A stretch of DNA of 64,000 nucleotides from Planctomycetota bacterium. Lineage in GTDB: Bacteria > Planctomycetota > SZUA-567 > H5-PLA8. Below are positions 52,183 through 60,013 of this stretch, in pieces. Within the stretch, counting starts at the first letter, position 1; every line of letters starts with the position of its first letter. Under the pieces are notes generated by a model. It saw only the letters and a list, made by a program, of their open reading frames with translations. It was not told where the DNA came from and ran no database searches. The stretch covers positions 1 through 64,000 of the forward strand of contig JACQFI010000109.1 of the NCBI GenBank assembly GCA_016200135.1. Reading direction: 5' to 3'. Both the position numbers and the translations under genes were made by a program.

Positions 52183-52830
52183 TTACCTTGCCTTCTTGTC
52201 GCGCAGGTACACCACCACGGGATCGGAGACCTGCACCGCCTTGCTCATGTCCTGTTCGGAGTCTGTGTAGATGCAGATCGAGAGCACGTAAACGCCGCGG
52301 AAGGGCGACGAGACGTTCTCGGCGCCCTCGGCTCCGTCTACGTTATGCGTAACCCAGTCTTCGTGCTTCTCGAGCCGGTAACGGGCGCGGTAGTACAGGC
52401 CGCCGACCACGTTCGGCTTGTTCGGCCGGCGCGGCCATTCGTTCATGTCGGCCGGCGTCGAAGCCTGCGGCTTGAGCGGCGCGCCGTTGACCACGATGCC
52501 GGAGTACGGCGAGACCTTGTCGCTCTCGGGCGAGCTCTGCAGCGTCTGCACGAACATCCCCGCGCTGGCCGCGGGCAAGCCGTACGAGGTTACGGTGGCG
52601 TCGGTGATCAGATGTTCGAGTTCAATCTGCCGGATCGCTTCCGGGACCATAATTGCCGCCGCGTTGCGGTCGCTGGCCTGGTGGCCCTGGACGAAGCTGC
52701 CGTAGAGCAGCCCGATCACGCCCGCGAAGCCGATGATCAGCACCGAGACCGCCGCGAGCACTTCCACGAGCGTGAAGCCGTGCGCGCTTGAACCGCGGAG
52801 GCGCGGAGGCGCGGGGAACGAACGCTTCAT
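52183..52830 (-). CDS. GspI/PilV-like minor pseudopilin
   Basis: A 215-residue prepilin started at 52830 with AAGGAGG upstream. Leader MKRSFPAPPRLRGSSAHG, cleavage at G-F-T-L-V-E-V, and helix LAAVSVLIIGFAGVIGLLYG. The remaining body is beta-rich. Second gene of the four-gene operon. Confidence 0.85.
   Translation of the reverse strand: MKRSFPAPPRLRGSSAHGFTLVEVLAAVSVLIIGFAGVIGLLYGSFVQGHQASDRNAAAIMVPEAIRQIELEHLITDATVTSYGLPAASAGMFVQTLQSSPESDKVSPYSGIVVNGAPLKPQASTPADMNEWPRRPNKPNVVGGLYYRARYRLEKHEDWVTHNVDGAEGAENVSSPFRGVYVLSICIYTDSEQDMSKAVQVSDPVVVYLRDKKAR
52793..52819. repeat. GCGGAGGCGCGG repeat in a leader, copy 3
   Basis: CCGCGGAGGCGCGGAGGCGC then GGGGAAC. In the pilin frame on the minus strand it encodes FPAPPRLRG; the A-to-G changes versus copies 1 and 2 alter FSVSP to FPAPP. 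Confidence 0.8.
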
Positions 52831-52867
52831 GTCACGCCTCCTTTCCCTGCACGCCAAGGCCTGCACG

Positions 52868-53677
52868 CTACTTCAGCGCGTCGAAGTGCGTGCGCTTGCT
52901 GATGTCGCCGGTGCGGACCATGCCGCCGCGCCAGACCTGCACCCAGCGGAGCATCTCGTTGTCGCGGATGAAGAGCAGCACGTTCGCCGTAGCCGAGCCG
53001 TCCGGATTGAACGCGAGCAAGAGGTGCGTCGCTGCGCCGCTCAGACCCGCGCCGCCGCTCGTGTACGTCGCTTGCTTAGGCAGCAGATTGATTGCGTCGC
53101 CGCCCGCATCGGGCAGATAGACCGTGTACGGGTTGTTCGTGTTCGCGGTGGACCACAGGCCCGAGTAGTACAGATTGTTTTGGGATGGATGGATGTACTC
53201 GAGCGGGCGCGGCCGGTTGCGTGCGTCGTTCCAGAGCCCATTCGGATCGTTCGGGTCGTACTGCGTCTCGAAGTAGACGTTGATCTCGAGCTTCTGCTTA
53301 TCGAGTTGCTTGACCAGCGGCGCGTTCCAGCCGCCCTTGTCCTGCACGGACTTTTCCGTCGTGGCCGCGATGGCGTCGGAGATCTTGGGGAAGCGGTACA
53401 CGCCGACCCACTGGTCGTTCGGGCCGCGGTTCTCGATGCGGACGTGCGTGATCGCCTTGTCCTGGATCGCGAGGTTGCGTGCGTAGCTGATCGTGTTCAC
53501 GACGCGTTCGACCGAGTGCCCGAGCCGGCGCGCCTGTAGCAAGTCCGCGTAGCCGCCGACCAATAGCGTGACGATGATCAGGATGATCCCGATCACCACG
53601 AGGATCTCGATCATGGTGAAGCCGCGGCCGCTCTTAAAGGAGCGCGTGTTCCCGCAGATTCGCCGCTCGTTCGCCAT
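52868..53677 (-). CDS. GspH/FimT-like minor pseudopilin
   Basis: A 269-residue prepilin. ATG at 53677, leader MANERRICGNTRSFKSGRG, cleavage at G-F-T-M-I-E-I and helix LVVIGIILIIVTLLVGGYAD. RRLGHSVERVVNTISYARN is the usual post-helix region of FimT. First gene of the operon. It does not carry the repeat found in the other three leaders. Confidence 0.85.
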   Translation of the reverse strand: MANERRICGNTRSFKSGRGFTMIEILVVIGIILIIVTLLVGGYADLLQARRLGHSVERVVNTISYARNLAIQDKAITHVRIENRGPNDQWVGVYRFPKISDAIAATTEKSVQDKGGWNAPLVKQLDKQKLEINVYFETQYDPNDPNGLWNDARNRPRPLEYIHPSQNNLYYSGLWSTANTNNPYTVYLPDAGGDAINLLPKQATYTSGGAGLSGAATHLLLAFNPDGSATANVLLFIRDNEMLRWVQVWRGGMVRTGDISKRTHFDALK

Positions 53678-54190
53678 CACGCTTGAGCCTTTCGCTACCG
53701 GATAGACGTGGGCCGCAATGACTACGTTTCAACCAAGTATCGGTTTCAGACACCTTTAGATGGATTGGCCTCCCTTTAATTAACCGCCATGCAGCGCCTT
53801 AGGTCAACCGATAATTGATAGGGTGTTTTTAGGGAGGAATAAGGTGCTCTGTTTCAGTCCTCATATTTAAAGTGGATTCACTGCGTCGCAGCAGTTTCCT
53901 GACGCCTACAGCCTGAATCCTAACCCCTGAAGTCAAACTGCCTTTGACACTGCCATCGCGCCTAGTACAAATCGCACCCAGCTTTAGGACATTCGCACTA
54001 GAGCTGATGCACATGAGCCGAAGCTGCGGCGGGCAGACGTTTGCCCAAGCCGGCAAGGCTTAGAGGGACGCCCGAAGTCAGATGGGTCCGTGCCCCTCGC
54101 GAGCGGATGAACGCAGTAGAAGTGGGATGTCTCGAGCAACCGAAGAGCAGTACATAAAAGGAGCGAGCGGCTCCGTGGCCCTGTTTTGCC
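53678..54190. other. Intergenic region between divergent genes, no gene seen
   Basis: 513 bases separate the pseudopilin operon (minus) from glmU (plus). Mixed composition, with AT-rich stretches near 53780-53900 that could hold promoters and an AAGCC-ggcaa-GGCTT hairpin at about 54047-54061. I see no convincing gene. Confidence 0.6.
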
Positions 54191-54937
54191 ATGAGCCGCG
54201 AGCCAAGAAATATGCCTTTTGCGGCGATCATTCTGGCGGCGGGCCAAGGCAAGCGGATGAAGTCCGACCTGCCGAAAGTTCTGCATACGCTGAAGGGCAA
54301 GCCGCTGGTGAACTGGGTGATCGAGTCCGCGCGCGCAGCGGGCGCGGACAAAATCGTGGCGGTGGTGGGCTACGGACGCGAGCAGGTCGAACGCGCACTG
54401 CCGCTGGACGTCGAACCGGCCGTGCAGGACAAGCAGCTTGGTACGGGCCACGCCGCGAGCTGTGCGGAGATCGCGCTGAAGGGCTACACCGGTCCGATCG
54501 CGGTGCTCTCCGGGGATGTCCCGCTGCTGCGGGCCCAGAGCATCGCGGAACTGGCGGCGCGGCGCATTCAGGATGGCGCGGCGGTGGCGCTGCTGACGGC
54601 GCGGGTGCAAGGCGCACACGCGTACGGACGGATTGTGCGGGATACAGCGGGCGCGGTGACGCGGATCGTGGAGCACAAGGACGCGACGCCCGAAGAGCGG
54701 AAGATCGCGGAGATCAACACCGGCACGTACGTCTTCGGCCCGGGCGAACTCTTTCCCGCACTGGCCGGGCTGACGAACCGGAACGCACAGGGCGAGTACT
54801 ACCTCACGGACACGATCGCGTTCCTCGTGAGGCAGGGCAAGCAGGTGAGCGCGGTGGTGGCTCCGCGGGCGGACGAATGCCTGGGCGTCAACACGCCGGA
54901 AGAACTGGCCGCCGCCGAGGAGCGGCAACTGCAGTGA
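54191..54937 (+). CDS. GlmU-type UDP-GlcNAc pyrophosphorylase domain only
   Basis: A 248-residue nucleotidyltransferase. AAIILAAGQGKRMKSDLPKV is the nucleotide-binding loop; GTGHAASCAEIAL, AVLSGDVPLL, YGRIVRDTAGAVTRIVEHKD and EINTGTYVF follow GlmU. The left-handed beta-helix acetyltransferase half of full GlmU (about 450 residues) is missing: the frame ends at the GlmU hinge region. Makes UDP-GlcNAc for peptidoglycan and lipid A-type pathways if acetyltransferase is supplied separately. The ATG at 54212 is another possible start. Confidence 0.85.
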   Translation: MSREPRNMPFAAIILAAGQGKRMKSDLPKVLHTLKGKPLVNWVIESARAAGADKIVAVVGYGREQVERALPLDVEPAVQDKQLGTGHAASCAEIALKGYTGPIAVLSGDVPLLRAQSIAELAARRIQDGAAVALLTARVQGAHAYGRIVRDTAGAVTRIVEHKDATPEERKIAEINTGTYVFGPGELFPALAGLTNRNAQGEYYLTDTIAFLVRQGKQVSAVVAPRADECLGVNTPEELAAAEERQLQ

Positions 54938-54944
54938 GCAGAAA

Positions 54945-55080
54945 TCAGTAGCGGAAGTAAACAGTAACGGAAGTAATCAGTAACTGAGTAACGGCAACAG
55001 AAGTAGTCGGTGGTGAGAAGCCGTCGTTACTGATGACTGATCACTTCCGATACCGATCACTTCCGTTACTAGTTACTTTT
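54945..55080. repeat. AGTAACGG/AAGTAAT short-unit inverted repeat
   Basis: Units such as AGTAACGGAAGTAATCAGTA (54962-54981) and the later CACTTCCGTTACTAGTTACT (55056-55075) are of opposite sense. Fills the spacer between glmU and prs. Confidence 0.7.
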
Positions 55081-55114
55081 TTTACTGGTCAGTGTCCGTA
55101 ACAGGGGGATGCCG

Positions 55115-56068
55115 ATGGGCAACAGCGAGCTTCAGAACCGTCTGAAGATCATCTCGGGCAATTCGCATCCCAAGCTGGCCGAGGCCATCTGCCAGACCCT
55201 GGAGATTCCTCTAGCGAAGGCCGAAGTCGGCCGCTTCCCCGACGGCGAGACGAAGGTGCGCATCGAGGAAGACGTGCGCGGCCGCGACGTCTTCATCGTC
55301 CAGCCGACCTCGCCGCCCGTAAACGACCATCTGATGGACCTGCTCGTGCTCATCGACGCGGTCAAGCGCGCCAGCGCGCAGCGCGTCACGGCCGTGATTC
55401 CGTACTACGGCTACGCGCGGCAGGACCGCAAGCACGAAGGCCGCGTGCCGATCACCGCCAAGCTCGTCGCGAACCTGATCACGCACGCCGGCGCCGACCG
55501 CGTGATCACGATGGACCTGCACGCGACGCAGATCCAGGGCTTCTTCGACATCCCGGTGGACCACCTCTACGCCTGGCCCGTGCTGGTGAACCACGTCCGC
55601 GAGATGAAGCTCAGCGACCTGACGATCCTCAGCCCCGACCCCGGCCGCTTCAAGCTAGCCGACAGCTTCGCCAAGCGCCTGGGCGGCACCATTGCGGTCA
55701 TCGACAAGCGCCGCACGGGCGACAGCGAAGTCGAGAAGGGCCACGTGGTCGGCGACATCAAGGGCCGCAACGTCCTGGTCGTGGACGACATGATCTCGAC
55801 TGCGGGCACGGTCTCGCAGGCCGTGCATACGGCCATGGAGTTCGGCGCGAAGTCGATCGCGGTGATGTGCACGCACCCGGTCTTCTGTGGGCGGGCATTC
55901 GAGCGTCTTAACGGCCTGCCGGTCTCGGAACTGGCCGTCTGCGACACGATCCCGATCAAGAAGCGCCCGGAGAACATCAACATTGTCGTCTTGAGCGTCG
56001 CGAAGCTGCTGGCCGCGGCCATCCTGCGCACGCACAAGAACGAATCGATCTCGGAGCTGTTCAAGTAA
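55115..56068 (+). CDS. prs: Ribose-phosphate pyrophosphokinase
   Basis: A 317-residue PRPP synthase. AGGGGG at 55103-55108 supports the ATG at 55115. GRFPDGETKVRIEEDVRGRD, VIPYYGYARQDRK, TMDLHATQIQGFFDIPVDHL and the PRPP loop VVDDMISTAGT are conserved. A DPGRFKLADSF segment replaces the usual DVGGVARA. It makes PRPP for nucleotides. Confidence 0.96.
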   Translation: MGNSELQNRLKIISGNSHPKLAEAICQTLEIPLAKAEVGRFPDGETKVRIEEDVRGRDVFIVQPTSPPVNDHLMDLLVLIDAVKRASAQRVTAVIPYYGYARQDRKHEGRVPITAKLVANLITHAGADRVITMDLHATQIQGFFDIPVDHLYAWPVLVNHVREMKLSDLTILSPDPGRFKLADSFAKRLGGTIAVIDKRRTGDSEVEKGHVVGDIKGRNVLVVDDMISTAGTVSQAVHTAMEFGAKSIAVMCTHPVFCGRAFERLNGLPVSELAVCDTIPIKKRPENINIVVLSVAKLLAAAILRTHKNESISELFK

Positions 56069-56161
56069 GGGCGGCCGGAGAGCGCGCCGTGCGTGCCCGG
56101 AACGTTCCGGGCCTCGAAACGGGCGCGAGGTCCTGGCCCAAAACTGAAGGAAGGGAAGCAC

Positions 56162-56869
56162 ATGGCAGCGCAGGAACTTACGGCGGAAGTGCGGACGGAG
56201 AAAGGCACGCGGCCCATGCGGCGCCTGCGGGCGACGGGCAAGATTCCCGCGGTGCTGTACTCGGGCGGCAAGGAAGGCACGGCCATCGTCATTGAAGGCC
56301 GCGTGATGACCAAGATCCTGACCTCTGGCAGCCATGTGGTGACGATCAAGCTCGGCGGCCAGGACAAGCAGGCGCTGATCAAGGACGTGCAGTACGACGC
56401 GCTGGGCGAACAGATCCTGCACGCGGACTTCAACGAACTCAAGGCGGGCCAGAAGGTCCGGGTCAATATCCCGGTGGGCGTGAAAGGCATTCCCAAGGGC
56501 CACGCCGACGGCGGCGTGCTCATTCACGTTCTGCACCAGGTCGTGGTCGAGTGCTTGCCCACGGCGATCCCCGAGAAGTTCGTGTTGGACGTCGAACCGC
56601 TCGCCATGGGCCAGGCGCTCCACGTCTCCGACCTCAAGCTGCCCGAGGGCGTGACGGCCCTCTCCAAAGGCACGGAAGTGATCGCCGCCTGCACCGAGCC
56701 GCGCAAGGAAGAGGTTGCCGCGACGCCGGCCGAAGGCGCGCTGCTCGAACCGGAAGTCATCGCCGAGAAGAAGGAAGAGCCCGCCGAGGGCGCGGCGGCC
56801 GGAGACGAGAAGAAGCCGGCCGGCGGCGAGAAGAAGGCCGAAGCCAAGAAGCCGGAAGCAAAGAAGTAA
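56162..56869 (+). CDS. rplY: Ribosomal protein bL25 (CTC form)
   Basis: A 235-residue bL25 of the long CTC type. RTEKGTRPMRRLRATGKIPA is the 5S RNA-binding part; VNIPVGVKGIPKGHADGGVL and VVECLPTAIPEKFVLDV belong to the C-terminal TL5-type domain. The last 45 residues are Lys/Glu/Ala/Pro-rich (EKKAEAKKPEAKK), probably unstructured. ATG at 56162 follows AGGAAGGG. Co-oriented with prs and pth. Confidence 0.93.
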   Translation: MAAQELTAEVRTEKGTRPMRRLRATGKIPAVLYSGGKEGTAIVIEGRVMTKILTSGSHVVTIKLGGQDKQALIKDVQYDALGEQILHADFNELKAGQKVRVNIPVGVKGIPKGHADGGVLIHVLHQVVVECLPTAIPEKFVLDVEPLAMGQALHVSDLKLPEGVTALSKGTEVIAACTEPRKEEVAATPAEGALLEPEVIAEKKEEPAEGAAAGDEKKPAGGEKKAEAKKPEAKK

Positions 56870-56986
56870 CGGCCGCAGTTCGCGGCTCAGGGCTCGCGGC
56901 TTCTGCCTAGTCGCCGAAGCGCTGCTCCCCATGAGCCGAGAGCATCGGGCCAGGAGTCAAAAACGGCGCGTCGGGAGCCACGAGCC

Positions 56987-57604
56987 ATGAAGTTGATCGT
57001 AGGGCTGGGCAACCCGGGCAAGAAGTACGAGAAGACCCGGCACAACGCGGGCTTTCGCGTGCTCGACATCCTGGCGGAACGGACCGGCGGCGCGTTCGCG
57101 CGGGAGAAGTACAAGGCGCGCTTCGCCGAAGGCGCGCTCCCGCAGGCGTGGCAGGGTCCGGCAGCGGGCGACGGGCGGCTGCTGCTGCTCCAGCCGCAGA
57201 CGTACATGAACCTGTCGGGCGAACCGGTGGCGTCCTTCGCCGGGTACTACAAGATCGCGCGGCCGGAACTGCTCGTGGTGGTGGACGACGTCGCGATCCC
57301 GGTCGGCGCCCTGCGCCTGCGGGTCTCGGGTTCGGCCGGCGGCCACAACGGGCTGAAGGACATCGAACGCGCGATGGGCGGACTGGACTACGCCCGGCTG
57401 CGGGTCGGCGTGGGCGGACGGGATGGATCGGGCGAGAAGCACGCGCACGATCTGGCGGACCACGTGCTGGGCCGTTTCAGCGCGGAGGAAGAGAAAGTCA
57501 TGGAGGACGCCTTGAAACGTGCCGCGGATGCCTGCCTGGTGTGGGCGGGCTACGGCGCAAACGAGGCGATGAACCGGTTCAATACCAAGAAGCAGGACGA
57601 TTGA
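56987..57604 (+). CDS. pth: Peptidyl-tRNA hydrolase
   Basis: A 205-residue Pth. KLIVGLGNPGKKYEKTRHNAGF (as KLIVGLGNPG and RHNAGF) holds the catalytic His, QPQTYMNLSG and VVVDDVAIPVGALRLR hold Asn and Asp, and GSAGGHNGLKDI the C-terminal Asn. It recycles peptidyl-tRNAs. Adjacent bL25 and bS6 genes are a common translation cluster. Confidence 0.95.
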   Translation: MKLIVGLGNPGKKYEKTRHNAGFRVLDILAERTGGAFAREKYKARFAEGALPQAWQGPAAGDGRLLLLQPQTYMNLSGEPVASFAGYYKIARPELLVVVDDVAIPVGALRLRVSGSAGGHNGLKDIERAMGGLDYARLRVGVGGRDGSGEKHAHDLADHVLGRFSAEEEKVMEDALKRAADACLVWAGYGANEAMNRFNTKKQDD

Positions 57605-57642
57605 ACGCAGCGGATTGAAGAAAGGCAAGGAGGAAGCAAGCG

Positions 57643-58203
57643 ATGGCAGAAGAACCAGTCAAGCCGGCGGCCCCGGTGGAGAGCAGCGCGGCAGCGGCGA
57701 CGACGGCGGCGCCCGTTCCGCCGGTGCCCGAACTGCCCCACGGCACGCGGCTGTACGAGGCCATGTGGGTCGTGGACGCCAACGTGGCCCGCGAGAGCAT
57801 GACCAAGGTCATGGCCGGGCTCAAGGAACTCGTCGAGAAGAGCGGCGGGACCTGGATCAACGGCGACAAGTGGGAAGAGCGCCGCCTGGCCTACACGATC
57901 AAGAAGAAGAAGCGCGGGATGTACGTGCTCTCGCACTTCTCGAGCGCCACGGAAAGCCTCACGCGCCTCGAACGCAACATCCAGATCTCCGATCTGGTGC
58001 TGCGCGCGCTGGTGACCAAGGACGAGGACGGCCTGACCACCTCCCAGCCGGTGCGCATGATCGAGGACGACGATTTCGGCGGCGGCTTTGGCGGCGGCGG
58101 GCACGGCGGCGGGGAACGGCGCTTCAGCCGGCCGGACCGCGACCGCGAACGGGGCCCGCGGCCGTCGTTCGGCGGACGCGAAGGCGGACGAGGCGGCAAC
58201 TAA
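57643..58203 (+). CDS. rpsF: Ribosomal protein bS6
   Basis: A 186-residue bS6. RLYEAMWVVDANVARESM, INGDKWEERRLAYTIKKKKR, and YVLSHFSSATESLTRLERNI are the conserved core (about 40-140). An Ala/Pro-rich N-terminal extension and a Gly/Arg-rich tail with repeated GGGFGGGG units surround it. AAGGAGG precedes the start at 57643. Confidence 0.93.
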   Translation: MAEEPVKPAAPVESSAAAATTAAPVPPVPELPHGTRLYEAMWVVDANVARESMTKVMAGLKELVEKSGGTWINGDKWEERRLAYTIKKKKRGMYVLSHFSSATESLTRLERNIQISDLVLRALVTKDEDGLTTSQPVRMIEDDDFGGGFGGGGHGGGERRFSRPDRDRERGPRPSFGGREGGRGGN

Positions 58204-58288
58204 GTTCGTAGCGTAGCAGCGCAGCCGCGTCCGGATCGTCTCGGCGCGGCTTTGGGGCTCGCAGGGAGCGAAGGGAGAAGGAGCGCAC

Positions 58289-58819
58289 ATGGCGGACGTC
58301 AACATCGTGGTGCTCGCCGGCCGGCTTACTCGCGACCCCGAGATGCGTTACACCCCGTCGGGCATGGCCGTCGCAAAGCTGGGCATGGCCATCGGCAGGC
58401 GTTTCAAGGACAACCAGACGGGACAGTTCCGCGAGGAGACCACTTTCGTGGACGTAGATGTCTGGGGACGCCAGGCCGAGACCGCCAGCCAGTACCTTTC
58501 CAAAGGGCGCGGGCTGCTGGTCGAAGGGGAACTGCGCCTGGACCAGTGGGACGACAAGCAGACCGGACAGAAGCGCAGCAAGCTGAAAGTCGTGGGCTAC
58601 CGCATCCAGTTCCTGGGCGGACCCGCGGGCAGCGGCGGACCTGGTGGGCCAGGTGGAGGAGGCGGCGAAGGCGGCGCGCCTCGGCCTCCGCGTCAGGCTC
58701 CGGCCGGCAAGGGACGCGGACCGGCGCCTGCGCAAGCGCCCTCGAGTGGCGAAGAACCGCCTCCGGATTCCGAACCGCCTCCGGATCTGGACATTAAGGA
58801 AGACGACATCCCGTTTTGA
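58289..58819 (+). CDS. ssb: Single-stranded DNA-binding protein
   Basis: A 176-residue SSB. NIVVLAGRLTRDPEMRYTPS, FVDVDVWGRQAETASQYLSK and GLLVEGELRLDQW are the OB-fold landmarks. A Gly/Pro-rich linker leads to the acidic tip ending DDIPF that recruits partner proteins. Sits between rpsF and rpsR as in many bacteria. Confidence 0.96.
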   Translation: MADVNIVVLAGRLTRDPEMRYTPSGMAVAKLGMAIGRRFKDNQTGQFREETTFVDVDVWGRQAETASQYLSKGRGLLVEGELRLDQWDDKQTGQKRSKLKVVGYRIQFLGGPAGSGGPGGPGGGGGEGGAPRPPRQAPAGKGRGPAPAQAPSSGEEPPPDSEPPPDLDIKEDDIPF

Positions 58820-58903
58820 GTGCAGCCGTGAACCTCGTGGAGGTCCGTTTTCAGGTCCGCGACAGGACCTGCGGACCCCGCGGGCAAGATAAGGAGACCA
58901 GCA

Positions 58904-59170
58904 GTGGCAGATTTCGAGAGAAGTAGTGGCGGCGATGAAAGCAAAGGCGCCGGCATCCGTGGCGGCCGGCGCGGCGGGTGCCGCTTCATGAAAGAGGGCA
59001 AGTGCCTCGTCGATTACAAGGACGTGCGCACCCTCATGAAGCTCATCACTCCACAGGGAAAGCTCTACTCCCGTAAGCGCTCGGGGGCTTGTGCATTCTG
59101 CCAGCGGCGGATCAAGGTCGCCGTGAAGCGGGCACGAATCCTGGGGTTGCTGCCCTTTGTGGGCCGCTAG
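58904..59170 (+). CDS. rpsR: Ribosomal protein bS18, zinc-ribbon form
   Basis: An 88-residue bS18 from a GTG at 58904 with AAGGAG just before it. CRFMKEGKC and CAFCQRRIK contribute four Cys, as in the zinc-binding (C+) paralogue type. FKDVRTLMKLITPQGKL-like core (DYKDVRTLMKL) and the RNA-binding RRIKVAVKRARILGLLPF end are conserved. Confidence 0.95.
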   Translation: MADFERSSGGDESKGAGIRGGRRGGCRFMKEGKCLVDYKDVRTLMKLITPQGKLYSRKRSGACAFCQRRIKVAVKRARILGLLPFVGR

Positions 59171-59334
59171 GACTAGGATTCCTGCGCACGCCGTGAAGTT
59201 TGGGATTGCGGCTCGCGTCTAAGTCTGTAAGCTACGGCGTTTGCACCTGTGCTTCTTTTTTTGTGAGCGCACCCGGAAGGGAGCGGAGCTGTTTTTGATT
59301 TTGCTTAACCCTTGGCATTGATGAGGATGCAGCC

Positions 59335-59781
59335 ATGAAGGTGATCTTGAGAGACGACATCTCGAACCTGGGTAAACTGGGCGAGATCGTAGAAGTCAAG
59401 GAAGGGTACGCCCGGAACTACCTCCTGCCCCGGCAGTTGGCCCTGCGCTGCACGGCCGACGCCGAGAAGCAGATCGAGGCCGAGCGTAAGCGCCGGACCC
59501 TCCGGGAAGCTCACAAGGTGGAAGAGCTCAAGAAGGTCGCCGAGACGCTCAACGGCCGCAGCGTGACCATTACCGCAAAGGCCGACGAGGAAAAGCTCTA
59601 CGGCTCCGTGGGCGCGCCCGAGATCGTGGCCGCGATCTTCACCGAGCACAAGCTGAAGATCCCGGAAGCGGCGGTGGCCATCGAGGCGCCGTTCAAGACC
59701 CTGGGCACGCCCGACGTGACGCTGAAGCTGGCGCCCGGCGCCGAGGCGACCATCAAGGTCTGGATCGTGGCCGAATCGTGA
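59335..59781 (+). CDS. rplI: Ribosomal protein bL9
   Basis: A 148-residue bL9. MKVILRDDISNLGKLGEIVE then GYARNYLLPRQLAL is the N-terminal rRNA-binding domain. The central helix contains KQIEAERKRRTLREAHKVEE and the C-terminal domain KLYGSVGAPEIVAAI. The spacer before it (59171-59334) has no gene. Confidence 0.96.
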   Translation: MKVILRDDISNLGKLGEIVEVKEGYARNYLLPRQLALRCTADAEKQIEAERKRRTLREAHKVEELKKVAETLNGRSVTITAKADEEKLYGSVGAPEIVAAIFTEHKLKIPEAAVAIEAPFKTLGTPDVTLKLAPGAEATIKVWIVAES

Positions 59782-60013
59782 TCGTAAGATAATCCGTGTA
59801 AGGGCAGACTTAGGAATGATTTAAGGCGCGAGCATTTCGTGCCGATCATGAGTACCTAAGCCTGTGGAAGGATGGGGGGAATTCCCGGGCTTAGGTTCGT
59901 CCAGGATTTTCCATCCCCCATTGTACCTACTGCCGACCCCGGCTCCCGCTGATGCGAGGGGCCGGCAAGCGATGCCGCTTTGGCTCGCCGTGCGCGGTAC
60001 TCAGGGGAGTGGC

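Noticed and set aside
54000..54100. A cyclic-di-GMP-type riboswitch upstream of glmU
   Set aside because: Only short stem-like patches were seen; the conserved core and tetraloop receptor are not there.
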